DNA of 13,795 bases, from positions 1 to 13,795 of the forward strand of contig JAUUZS010000038.1 of assembly GCA_030589835.1 (NCBI GenBank), read 5' to 3'. The translations under genes and the position numbers were made by a program. Origin of the DNA: Cyclobacteriaceae bacterium. Its GTDB lineage: Bacteria > Bacteroidota > Bacteroidia > Cytophagales > Cyclobacteriaceae. Positions 6,990-13,795 of the stretch are shown here, piece by piece. A model generated the notes under the pieces. It had not been told where the DNA came from. It worked only from the letters and a program-made list of their open reading frames with translations, and ran no database searches. How positions within the stretch are numbered: position 1 is the stretch's first letter; every line of letters begins with the position of its first letter.

Positions 6990-8270
6990 ATGAAAAGAAC
7001 TTTTTTAATAATTGGAAGTATACTCGCTGGAGTAGTCGTAGCCTATTTTATTTTTGCCAATGTGAGTCAGCGAATGGCAAAATATACAGAATCTGATGTC
7101 ATTGCCATAGATTCCAGTGAATTTAAAGCCCCCCCACCTCCTAAAATAGCCTATGGAATAAATGTGGATTCCATGACGGTTTTTGAGGGAGTGATAAAAA
7201 AAGATGAGAACCTCTCAGAAATTCTTTCTCCATTTAATATTTCTCCTCAAACTATATATGAAATAAGCAGATTGCCCAGGGATTCCTTTAATGTACGTCG
7301 GTTGCGAAGCAAAAAGCCTTATACCATTATTCATGAAAATGATTCATTAAATACAGCCAAAGTATTTATATATCATCCAAATCCGATTGATTTTGTGATG
7401 CTGAGGTTTGAGGATAGTGTCAGGGTCCTCAACGGAAAAAATAAAGTCGATACCATTATAGAGGTGGCAAGTGGCATCATAGAAACTTCTTTGTACAATA
7501 GTATCCTGGAAGCGGGAGGGCCGAGGATGCTTGTCAATGAACTGGCAGATGTTTATGCCTGGGAAATTGACTTTTTCGGGTTGCAGAAAGGCGATGCATT
7601 CAAGGTGATTTATGAACGGTTCGAGGTAAATGGCGAGTCTGCCGGAATGGGAAAAATATCGGGATCCTGGTTTCGTCATATGGGAAATCCATTTTATGGT
7701 GTTCAATATGATCAGGGAGAAGGCAAAGAGTATTTTGACGAGGAGGGGAAGAGCCTGAGGAAAACATTTTCGAAAGCGCCACTTCGATTTTCAAGAATAA
7801 GTTCACGATTTAGTTATAGCAGAATGCATCCTGTGTTGAAAATACGCAGACCACATACCGGAATCGACTATGCCGCGCCAACAGGCACTCCGGTTGTTTC
7901 TGTGGGCGATGGAATCGTGACCCTGGCAGCGTATAAAGGAGGAGGCGGAAATTCGGTTAAAGTAAAGCATAACGGCAATTATACCACAGCTTATTTGCAT
8001 CTGTCGCGTTATGGAAAAGGGATTAAAAAAGGCGTGGCAGTAAAACAAGGCCAGGTGATCGGATATGTGGGCAGTACAGGTTTATCGACCGGGCCACATC
8101 TCGATTTCAGGTTTTGGAAAAACGGTAAGCCGGTTGATCCCTTGAGTATTGATCCACCATCAGCCAATCCCATTAAAGAAGCACATTTCGATGACTATTC
8201 AATTATAAAGGATGTGATGATGCGCAAACTAGATGCTATTCCTGATCCTGAAAGCAAAAGCATCTCCTGA
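6990..8270 (+). CDS. M23/LytM-type cell-wall peptidase, membrane anchored
   Basis: M23 enzymes cut peptide cross-links of peptidoglycan. The 426-residue protein has one N-terminal membrane segment (about 5-23) and a Pro-rich linker (APPPPK, about 47-52). A region of about 60-235 resembles the LysM/OapA-like parts seen in long M23 proteins, and a C-terminal LytM domain spans about 270-385. Metal-site residues are visible in HPVLKIRRPHTGIDY (His280, His289, Asp293) and YLHLSR (His337). The last motif reads GPHLDFRFW: His370 is present, but the usual second His of HxH is Asp372. I recall this HLD variant in other Bacteroidota proteins of this type, so it may be a lineage form with an Asp ligand rather than a dead enzyme. 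ATG at 6990 directly precedes the membrane anchor. It is divergently transcribed from recR. Confidence 0.92.
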   Translation: MKRTFLIIGSILAGVVVAYFIFANVSQRMAKYTESDVIAIDSSEFKAPPPPKIAYGINVDSMTVFEGVIKKDENLSEILSPFNISPQTIYEISRLPRDSFNVRRLRSKKPYTIIHENDSLNTAKVFIYHPNPIDFVMLRFEDSVRVLNGKNKVDTIIEVASGIIETSLYNSILEAGGPRMLVNELADVYAWEIDFFGLQKGDAFKVIYERFEVNGESAGMGKISGSWFRHMGNPFYGVQYDQGEGKEYFDEEGKSLRKTFSKAPLRFSRISSRFSYSRMHPVLKIRRPHTGIDYAAPTGTPVVSVGDGIVTLAAYKGGGGNSVKVKHNGNYTTAYLHLSRYGKGIKKGVAVKQGQVIGYVGSTGLSTGPHLDFRFWKNGKPVDPLSIDPPSANPIKEAHFDDYSIIKDVMMRKLDAIPDPESKSIS

Positions 8271-8333
8271 AAAGGATATTTAGCAGAAGATTCGCACCTG
8301 AGCCTTTAATTGATTGCCCCCGACGACGACAGG

Positions 8334-8353
8334 CCGACTGATTTTTTCAGCGG
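8334..8353 (+). repeat. Inverted repeat after the M23 gene
   Basis: CCG-(A)-CTGA (8334-8341, with one bulged A) pairs with TCAG-CGG (8347-8353) around a five-T loop. No T run follows, so it is a poor intrinsic terminator, though it is the first stable structure downstream of the M23 stop. Confidence 0.4.
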
Positions 8354-8407
8354 ACTTTACTGCCAATTCCAATTTTTTTGGAATATATCATTTCTTGATA
8401 CGCTTAT

Positions 8408-8427
8408 GCCACGCTCACCAGCGTGGC
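8408..8427. repeat. Perfect 8-bp hairpin with 4-base loop
   Basis: GCCACGCT (8408-8415) pairs perfectly with AGCGTGGC (8420-8427) around CACC. It is GC-rich in an AT-rich spacer and has no following T run. Its right arm overlaps a second possible stem, GGCCA (8425-8429) with TGGCC (8436-8440), so the two folds exclude each other. It could be a transcript-end structure, a protein site or an attenuator; the sequence alone does not decide. Confidence 0.55.
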
Positions 8428-8608
8428 CAATTTGATGGCCAGAAAGCCGCTTTTCGATGAACATTAATTCTAAAACACTATAAAAACTACGGGTATGAAG
8501 ATCAGATAGTTTACTGTATTTTATTAAGTTTTTTTTCCTAATTTCGGTAACGAATGTATTACATTCTATTTCGACCCATATTTTTTGATTTTTAATTAAG
8601 CTGGCATT

Positions 8609-9997
8609 ATGATACCTATTGTTGATAAAATATACAATCTTGGCACTCAAGAGATAAAAGAGGATTATAAAATCCCAATTGTAGGAATATCAAATATCAT
8701 CGCCTTCCTATTCCTGATTGCTGGTGTAATATATGGGGCAATTTCGGCATATTTAGCCCCTCATCTTATCAATATATGTGTGTTCCTCTTTATAGGCAGC
8801 GCCTTTACCCTTTTGCTCAATTACTTGCAATTTGTTGATTTTTCCAGATTCCTGCTCAACATCATTATAAGCTCGGTATTTGCTATTTATCATGGATATA
8901 TCGTACAATCAGGAGAACCCCTGATTACCTCTATTTATATCGGTCAGTTCGTTGTGGCGATTTTACCCTGGATTTATATCGGATTACGTGAAAAATGGTT
9001 GTTGGGTTCTAGTTTGGCCATAACGTTTTTTATTTTTGTGATCCAGCCATGGACCAATGAATTTCTGAAAAGTGAGATGGAAAGTGAGATATTCAGAGAA
9101 AAAATATTCACCATTCCTACCTACACTTTTGCGATCGCAGGATTGGTTTTTTGCATGTTTTTACTTCAAAACAAAAATATAATTGCCTATAACGACAGCA
9201 AAAAACTATTGGCAGATATTAAGGCCAGGAATAATGAAATGGAAAAACAGCAAGAAAAGCTGGTCAACACCCTGGAAGAAAATAAACTGGCCAATGAAGC
9301 TGAAGAAAAGCGAAACTGGATTGCAAAAGGCGTATCTGAAATCAGTAGCCTGCTGCGGGGAGAGATCAATGAGAAGTTTTATGAACATTTGGTTGCTGCC
9401 GTGGTAAATTTTATGAAAATTAATCAGGCGGGGTTTTATATTGTCGAAGAGAGCAAGGGAGAGGAAGAAAAATACATCACCCTAAAATCGTGTTATGCTT
9501 TCGATAGAAATAAATTTTTGAATAAAAGAATAAAAATTGGACAAGGATTAATTGGCCAATGTTATCTCGAAAGAGAGCACATATACCTGAAAGAAGTGCC
9601 AAAGTCCTATTTTAGCATTACTTCCGGTTTGGGAGATGCAACCCCAAAAAGTATTTTGATTTCCCCCTTGATTTATGAAGATGTAGTACAGGGAGTAATT
9701 GAAATTGCTTCATTCAATGAATTGGAACAACATGAAATTGACTTTATCAGTACACTTTCCGAATCACTTGCCTCATTTATTGCCAGCAACAAAATAAACC
9801 TGACAACCCAAAATTTGCTCGAACAATCACAGCAACAGGAAGAAGAGCTTCGGTCGCAAGAAGAAGAAATGAAGCAAAACATGGAAGAGATGCAGGCAAC
9901 TCAGGAAGAACTCTCCCGAAACAAATCTGAATTGGAGTCTCAAAAAAATGATTTGATGGTGCAAATAGAAGATCTTAAAAAGCAGCTAGGTAATTAA
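8609..9997 (+). CDS. Membrane GAF-domain sensor with coiled-coil tail, no output domain
   Basis: The 462-residue product starts with about six hydrophobic segments (roughly 24-45, 52-72, 80-98, 106-125, 130-146 and 168-187), forming an integral membrane sensor-like region. A coiled coil at about 193-235 is rich in Glu and Lys. A GAF domain follows at about 240-395, with conserved-looking features IGQGLIGQCYLE and SILISPLIYEDVVQGVIEIAS. The last 65 residues are a Gln/Glu-rich coiled coil (SQEEEMKQNMEEMQATQEEL). No histidine kinase, cyclase, GGDEF or methyl-accepting region follows, so if it signals it must do so through a partner or by oligomerisation. The ligand is unknown. ATG at 8609 is the first start in frame before the membrane region. 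A related coiled-coil remnant lies 126 bases downstream. Confidence 0.82.
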   Translation: MIPIVDKIYNLGTQEIKEDYKIPIVGISNIIAFLFLIAGVIYGAISAYLAPHLINICVFLFIGSAFTLLLNYLQFVDFSRFLLNIIISSVFAIYHGYIVQSGEPLITSIYIGQFVVAILPWIYIGLREKWLLGSSLAITFFIFVIQPWTNEFLKSEMESEIFREKIFTIPTYTFAIAGLVFCMFLLQNKNIIAYNDSKKLLADIKARNNEMEKQQEKLVNTLEENKLANEAEEKRNWIAKGVSEISSLLRGEINEKFYEHLVAAVVNFMKINQAGFYIVEESKGEEEKYITLKSCYAFDRNKFLNKRIKIGQGLIGQCYLEREHIYLKEVPKSYFSITSGLGDATPKSILISPLIYEDVVQGVIEIASFNELEQHEIDFISTLSESLASFIASNKINLTTQNLLEQSQQQEEELRSQEEEMKQNMEEMQATQEELSRNKSELESQKNDLMVQIEDLKKQLGN

Positions 9998-10123
9998 TAA
10001 CGTATAGCAATATTATTTTTCATATTTTTTCTTGATAGTTCAGGAAATTAACCATGAAAAAAAGGATGGAAAAAATAAAAATATTTCCGAATTCTTACAT
10101 ATAAATACAATCAGGAGGAAGAA

Positions 10124-10228
10124 ATGCGGCAGAATTTGGAAGAGATGCAAACCACGCAAGAAGAAATGCAACGCAAGGAAAGCGAGTATTTAGAACGCAT
10201 TGAAGAATTGAAAAAAGACCTGACATAG
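10124..10228 (+). pseudogene. Orphan coiled-coil tail, paralogous to the end of the GAF sensor
   Basis: The frame containing ATG 10124 and TAG 10226-10228 encodes a 34-residue segment. Together with the QEEE codons just before the ATG, it aligns without gaps to residues 427-448 of the upstream GAF protein: QEEEMRQNLEEMQTTQEEM here against QEEEMKQNMEEMQATQEEL there. It continues as QRKESEYLERIEELKKDLT. The frame is open upstream only to a TAA at 10076-10078, and the 11 codons before QEEE do not look related. It is therefore most likely the surviving 3' end of a second GAF/coiled-coil gene lost by deletion or recombination. A real micro-protein is the alternative: the codons for QEEE create AGGAGGA at a good distance from ATG 10124, but this is a by-product of the coding sequence and weak evidence for translation. 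Confidence 0.65.
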
Positions 10229-10330
10229 GAAAATTAGCGTAAAGTGATTTATAAAACCCTCAAAACTTTATTCCACTAAATCAAGTTATTCCCTTAGCTT
10301 TATACTTCCTTACACACAAAAATAAAAAAG

Positions 10331-11251
10331 ATGATTCTCGACAACATTCTAAATACAATTGGGCGTACCCCAATTGTCAAGTTGAACAAACTTAGTCCTG
10401 CTAGCGCGGCACAAGTACTTATGAAGATTGAATTTTTTAATCCCGGAGGATCAGTCAAAGACCGTATTGCCTTCAATATGATTGAGGAAGCCGAAAAGCA
10501 GGGATTGCTCAAAAAAGGGATGACCATTGTAGAGCCTACTTCCGGAAATACTGGTATCGGTTTGGCAATGGTGGCCGCCGTAAAAGGCTATGAAATCATA
10601 TTCACTATGCCGGAAACTATGAGCATTGAACGACGCGCTATTCTCCAGCATTATGGCGCTCAGCTCATCCTCACGCCGGGAGATAAGGGTATGGTAGGAG
10701 CGGTGATTGAGGCGCAGAACCTAAGTGATAGTGATGGTTTCTATATGCCGCATCAATTCGAAAATGAAAGTAATCCTGAAGTGCACCGGAAAACGACCGC
10801 AGAAGAAATCATGTATGATCTACAGCATGCTACATTGGATTATCTTGTAGTAGGAGTGGGTACCGGGGGGACTATTACCGGGGTAGGGGAAATATTAAAG
10901 GATAAATACCCGGATTTAAAAGTAATCGCGGTAGAGCCTAAAGACTCTCCTTTTTTATCTGAGGGAAAGGCCGGCCCACATAAAATACAGGGAATTGGAG
11001 CAGGGTTTATTCCTGACATTCTCGATTTGGACATCATTGATGAAGTCATCACGGTTGAAAACCAAGAGGCTATTGAAACAACAAGAAAACTTTGCAGTAT
11101 AGAGGGGATCCTCGCAGGGATTTCTTCAGGTGCCAATGTTTGGGCAGCCATAGAGATTGCAAAAAAAGCCGGCGAAGGAAAGACCGTTTTGACTTTTTTG
11201 CCCGATACCGGCGAACGATATTTAAGCACTCCGCTTTTCAAAACGGAATGA
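10331..11251 (+). CDS. cysK: Cysteine synthase A (O-acetylserine sulfhydrylase)
   Basis: This PLP enzyme joins sulfide to O-acetylserine to form cysteine in the cytoplasm. The 306-residue product has the full fold-type II signature: NPGGSVKDR with the PLP lysine at Lys43, the substrate loop PTSGNTG (69-75), the phosphate-binding loop GVGTGGT (175-181), and GISSG with Ser266 at the PLP ring nitrogen. Its length is slightly below the 320 or so of enteric CysK. It starts MILDNILNTIGRTP, as family members do, and begins at ATG 10331. It is closer to CysK than to cystathionine beta-synthase because no CBS domains follow. It seems to be transcribed alone: the remnant lies upstream and a 302-bp spacer downstream. 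A weak -7-like box (TAGCTTTA, one mismatch) is at 10295-10302. Confidence 0.95.
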   Translation: MILDNILNTIGRTPIVKLNKLSPASAAQVLMKIEFFNPGGSVKDRIAFNMIEEAEKQGLLKKGMTIVEPTSGNTGIGLAMVAAVKGYEIIFTMPETMSIERRAILQHYGAQLILTPGDKGMVGAVIEAQNLSDSDGFYMPHQFENESNPEVHRKTTAEEIMYDLQHATLDYLVVGVGTGGTITGVGEILKDKYPDLKVIAVEPKDSPFLSEGKAGPHKIQGIGAGFIPDILDLDIIDEVITVENQEAIETTRKLCSIEGILAGISSGANVWAAIEIAKKAGEGKTVLTFLPDTGERYLSTPLFKTE

Positions 11252-11553
11252 GGGTTTCAAAATTAATGATAAGTGAGAATTGTGCATGGGTATTCTGAAA
11301 TTGGCCTTAACCCTTTTTTATATCCAATTTCATACGCTTATTTTAGTTCTGCTTTGAGAAGATAAAGAAGAAGAGCCAGGAAAGACGATGGAATATCAAC
11401 CCTTCAAAGATTTTACTGATAATTGACTCGCAATTTCTAATTGCAATTGCTGTAGCTAATGGATTCTTGTAGGGTTTCAAGCAAAGTAATGACCAGTATA
11501 TTAACTTTGTAAAACAGAATAGAAATAGATTTACGGTATTTAAACATCATTTT
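11252..11553. other. 302-bp gene-free spacer
   Basis: No coding frame of interest was found on either strand and no strong terminator follows cysK. The 10-mer AGGGTTTCAA occurs twice, at 11251-11260 and 11471-11480, which may be chance. A candidate promoter element for the SBF-like transporter lies at its right end. Confidence 0.5.
11502..11509 (+). promoter_or_regulatory. Candidate Bacteroidota -7 box for the SBF-like transporter
   Basis: TAACTTTG matches TAnnTTTG exactly and is not accompanied by a TTG at the -33 spacing. A start about 7 bases downstream would leave a leader of roughly 35-40 bases before the TTG at 11554. This favours that codon over any start further upstream. Confidence 0.4.
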
Positions 11554-12519
11554 TTGAAAGGGATTAAGCTCGACAGGTTTATACTTTTTTTATTTTCCAT
11601 GATATTGCTTGCCTATTGGCTGCCAGGAATAGAACATGTGATTCCGCTCAAAGCAATCAGTAGCATCGGAATAGCAGGAATATTTTTCTTTTATGGACTA
11701 AAACTTAGCCCTGCAAAGATGGAAGATGGCCTCACCAGCTGGAAGCTTCATATCCTGGTCCAACTCACTACGTTTCTGGTCTTTCCTTTGCTCATTATTG
11801 GTGTTTTGCCTTTTGTGAAGGGTGAAGCACAACAAACACTTTGGCTAGCTGTTTTCTTTCTGGCATCTTTGCCCTCGGCAGTTTCTTTGTCGGTGGTTAT
11901 GGTTTCTATTGCAAAAGGAAATATACCGGGAGCAATTTTTAATGCCAGCATTTCCGGCTTAATCGGAATTATCGTTACACCCTTATGGATAGGTTTGTTT
12001 TTAACCGCTCAGGAAACGTCCTTTGATCTTGGGAATATCTTCATCGAATTGATGTTAAAAATATTATTCCCTGTTGTATTAGGGATTGTGTTGCATCGCC
12101 TATGGGGAAAATTTACTACCAGATATAAAAAGCAGTTGGCTCTGTTTGACAAAAGCGTTATCCTGATTATTGTGTATTTGAGCTTCAGTAATTCTTTTGC
12201 CAACGGGATTTTTAACACCATAAGCTGGCTTCAATTATCATTTATTGGAATAGCGGTAATGGCGCTTTTTTTGATCGTCTTCTTCCTTATCCATATTACC
12301 ACCAAAAAACTCAAATTTTCCAGGGAAGATCGAATAACTGCCTTGTTCTGTGGATCAAAAAAATCACTAGTTCATGGTACGGTATTTTCCAATGTGCTAT
12401 TTGCAGGGATGAGCAGCGCCAGTTTATTTTTGGTTCCGGTAATGATTTACCATGCCTTTCAGTTAGCTTTTATAAGTATCGTGGCACAAAGAATGGGAAG
12501 GGAAAGGTCATCAGATTAA
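11554..12519 (+). CDS. SBF-like transporter (bile acid:sodium symporter fold)
   Basis: The 321-residue product is an integral membrane protein with about nine to ten hydrophobic helices. It has the pattern of the SBF-like/YfeH-type branch of the bile acid:sodium symporter superfamily: GIAGIFFFYGLKLSP near residue 45, LPSAVSLSVVMVSIAKGN with NASISGLIGIIVTPL in the middle, and CGSKKSLVHGTVFSNVLF near the C-terminus. Substrates in this branch are poorly defined, so transport of an organic anion or cation is inference. The frame stays open upstream to a TAG at 11470-11472 but contains no ATG. TTG 11554, giving MKGIKLDRF directly before the first helix, fits both homolog starts and the -7 box at 11502-11509. 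No Shine-Dalgarno is visible. Confidence 0.88.
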   Translation: MKGIKLDRFILFLFSMILLAYWLPGIEHVIPLKAISSIGIAGIFFFYGLKLSPAKMEDGLTSWKLHILVQLTTFLVFPLLIIGVLPFVKGEAQQTLWLAVFFLASLPSAVSLSVVMVSIAKGNIPGAIFNASISGLIGIIVTPLWIGLFLTAQETSFDLGNIFIELMLKILFPVVLGIVLHRLWGKFTTRYKKQLALFDKSVILIIVYLSFSNSFANGIFNTISWLQLSFIGIAVMALFLIVFFLIHITTKKLKFSREDRITALFCGSKKSLVHGTVFSNVLFAGMSSASLFLVPVMIYHAFQLAFISIVAQRMGRERSSD

Positions 12520-12638
12520 TTTTTGTGATAGAAAAAGATTTTTCACTGAACTTGAGGTCAGGGCATAATATGTGTGAATTACTTTTTGTCATATGTTATT
12601 TCCTTTAAATTCGCAGTGAAATCTACGATAATTTCTCC

Positions 12639-13795
12639 ATGCAAAATAATATCCCCCTTACTCCTATAGATCATGTTTTTACGGGAACCGGATCTTACCC
12701 CATAGAATTTGTATTTTCATACGAAGCTCAAATAGACGCAATAAAGCTAATAAACAGTTTTCAGGAAACGATAAAATTATTTCCTCCGATGCGAGCTAAA
12801 CTTCAAAAAACGGGGGATTTCTATTCCTTTCAGGAAGACCCCCAAGGTTATCATTTTGAGGTGGTCAACAGCAAGGTCAATTTCGATGAAACCGAAAAGA
12901 GGGAAATATTCATCGATCCGGTAGCTACAATTGAAGGAGAGCCCCTGACAAGAATTCGACTCACCCAAACCCCTAAAGGCTCCGTGTTGGGAGTAAGTAT
13001 ATCCCATTGCATAGGCGACGGCTTTAGCTATTTCTTTTTTCTGGCAAGCTGGGCAAGAACATTTCATAGCAAAACGATTATGCCTCCTTCACATCAACGG
13101 GAATTGCTGATCCCTGATTTCAAGGATGACGATACTATTTCATCACAAGACATATTGGAAAAGACAGGACTTTTTCTGGGAGAAAAAAGAACTGATATTC
13201 AGCGTGATAACCTGATTTGGGAAACCGTTAAATATTCTAATGAAGAGCTAAAAAAAGTACACGAAACGGCACAAAAAGAATGTGAAGTGCGCTTGTCATT
13301 TAACGATGTGATTGTTGCTTCGCTTTGGAAAAAATATGTGAAACAATGGAGGAAAAATCCGAACGATCATATGACATACATCAATTGCCCATTTGATTAC
13401 AGGCGATTGATAAAGGATTTTCCAAAAACTTACTTTGGTAATGCGGTCACCCTGGCCACAACTCCGCTCTCATATGAAAAGCTTATGGAGGCCAGAATCT
13501 CAGATTTGGCTATACTAATAAGAAGCAGTATCGCCTCCATAGATGATACCTATATTGTTGATGGATTGAAAACTTTGGGTAGTCTAAGCATAAGTAAAGG
13601 GGTATCGATAAATGAAAAAATTCATGTCTGTCCTCCAGAAAGTGGATTACTAGTCACAAATTTATCACGGCTTCCTGTAAAAGATATTGTTTTTAATGCT
13701 GGTTCACCTGTAAAATATGAAATATTAACCCCTACCACGCGCGGGGCAGTGATCCTTCCGGGCCTCGATGGGATCGAGGTAAGGGTTTGTTGTCC
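12639..13795 (+). CDS. BAHD-like HXXXD acyltransferase (transferase family), 3' end cut by window
   Basis: ATG at 12639 is the first start after an in-frame TAA at 12606, and the frame is open for 385 codons to the right edge. The N-terminus (PLTPIDHVFTG, then YPIEFVFSY and LFPPMRAKL) follows the opening pattern of BAHD/transferase-family acyltransferases. The catalytic motif HxxxDG is present in SHCIGDGFS (His123, Asp127). The inter-domain stretch TYFGNAVTLAT matches the family's conserved YFGNAV. Near the end, the position of the DFGWG motif reads FNAGSP (352-357), a degenerate form. Such enzymes transfer acyl groups from acyl-CoA to alcohols or amines; donor and acceptor are unknown here. 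The single His in the motif argues against a peptide-synthetase condensation domain (HHxxxDG). Family members are usually 430-460 residues, so perhaps 50 residues lie beyond the window. Confidence 0.82.
   Translation, partial: MQNNIPLTPIDHVFTGTGSYPIEFVFSYEAQIDAIKLINSFQETIKLFPPMRAKLQKTGDFYSFQEDPQGYHFEVVNSKVNFDETEKREIFIDPVATIEGEPLTRIRLTQTPKGSVLGVSISHCIGDGFSYFFFLASWARTFHSKTIMPPSHQRELLIPDFKDDDTISSQDILEKTGLFLGEKRTDIQRDNLIWETVKYSNEELKKVHETAQKECEVRLSFNDVIVASLWKKYVKQWRKNPNDHMTYINCPFDYRRLIKDFPKTYFGNAVTLATTPLSYEKLMEARISDLAILIRSSIASIDDTYIVDGLKTLGSLSISKGVSINEKIHVCPPESGLLVTNLSRLPVKDIVFNAGSPVKYEILTPTTRGAVILPGLDGIEVRVCC

Larger units (their letters stand above)
8271..8608. other. 338-bp gene-free spacer with several hairpins
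   Basis: I see no convincing coding frame here. A minus-strand frame crosses it but runs into the start of the GAF gene and has no recognisable features. The spacer holds four short inverted repeats between 8334 and 8440. From 8441 to 8608 it is AT-rich leader for the downstream gene, without an exact TAnnTTTG box that I could find. Confidence 0.6.

Noticed and set aside
8357..8650. Minus-strand frame of 97 codons in the spacer before the GAF gene
   Set aside because: It overlaps the start of the GAF gene on the opposite strand, has no recognisable motif, and reads like translated hairpin and AT-rich spacer.
10054..10104. Short frame MKKRMEKIKIFPNSYI before the orphan coiled-coil tail
   Set aside because: It has 16 codons in A-rich DNA, lies in a different frame from the tail, and has no coiled-coil similarity.
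11388..11426. Tiny frame MEYQPFKDFTDN with AGGAA upstream
   Set aside because: Only 12 codons with no homology I can recognise; chance start and stop in a spacer.
11251..11480. Direct repeat AGGGTTTCAA at 11251-11260 and 11471-11480, possibly flanking an inserted or excised segment
   Set aside because: A 10-base AT-rich repeat within about 220 bases can occur by chance, and the DNA between has no mobile-element features.
12531..12544. GAAAAAGATTTTTC palindrome after the SBF-like gene, as a terminator
   Set aside because: The stem contains only one G-C pair and the loop is too small; it would not form a stable hairpin.

Overview
The window reads as a chromosomal segment from a Bacteroidota member, most likely of the Cytophagales. 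It is AT-rich. Several genes start without a Shine-Dalgarno sequence. Three upstream regions carry exact or near matches to the Bacteroidota -7 box (TAnnTTTG). The gene content (short membrane-anchored Psd, CPBP/DUF2007/CdsA cluster, GAF sensor with glutamate/glutamine-rich coiled-coil tail) also fits. Assignment below phylum level is inference. There are no rRNA or tRNA genes, CRISPR arrays, insertion sequences or phage genes that I can see.

Layout. At 2-1279 (+) is the 3' part of an FAD-dependent amine-oxidase-like oxidoreductase, cut by the left edge. It converges with a long minus-strand block. Read in the direction of transcription, that block is recR (6862-6245), a secreted TPR/zinc-ribbon protein (6232-5588), a strong terminator (5522-5486), then a CPBP membrane protease, a DUF2007 protein and cdsA with overlapping ends (5450-3487), a glutamate dehydrogenase gene broken by an in-frame TAA (3398-2121), a small hairpin, and psd (1946-1290). 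Divergent from recR is an M23-type cell-wall peptidase (6990-8270, +). The rest of the plus strand holds a 338-bp hairpin-rich spacer, a membrane GAF sensor without an output domain (8609-9997), an orphan remnant of a related coiled-coil tail (10124-10228), cysK (10331-11251), a 302-bp spacer, an SBF-like transporter (11554-12519), and the N-terminal 385 codons of a BAHD-like HXXXD acyltransferase running off the right edge (12639-13795).

How the genes relate. CdsA makes CDP-diacylglycerol and Psd makes phosphatidylethanolamine, so the minus-strand block includes two steps of the same phospholipid route; the intervening PssA step is not here. RecR is DNA repair and CysK is cysteine synthesis. 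Most of the window is ordinary core genome.

I found no convincing new multi-gene system. The observations most worth following up are the nonsense codon splitting an otherwise intact glutamate dehydrogenase, the orphan coiled-coil tail after the GAF sensor, and the BAHD-type acyltransferase, a family better known from plants and fungi.
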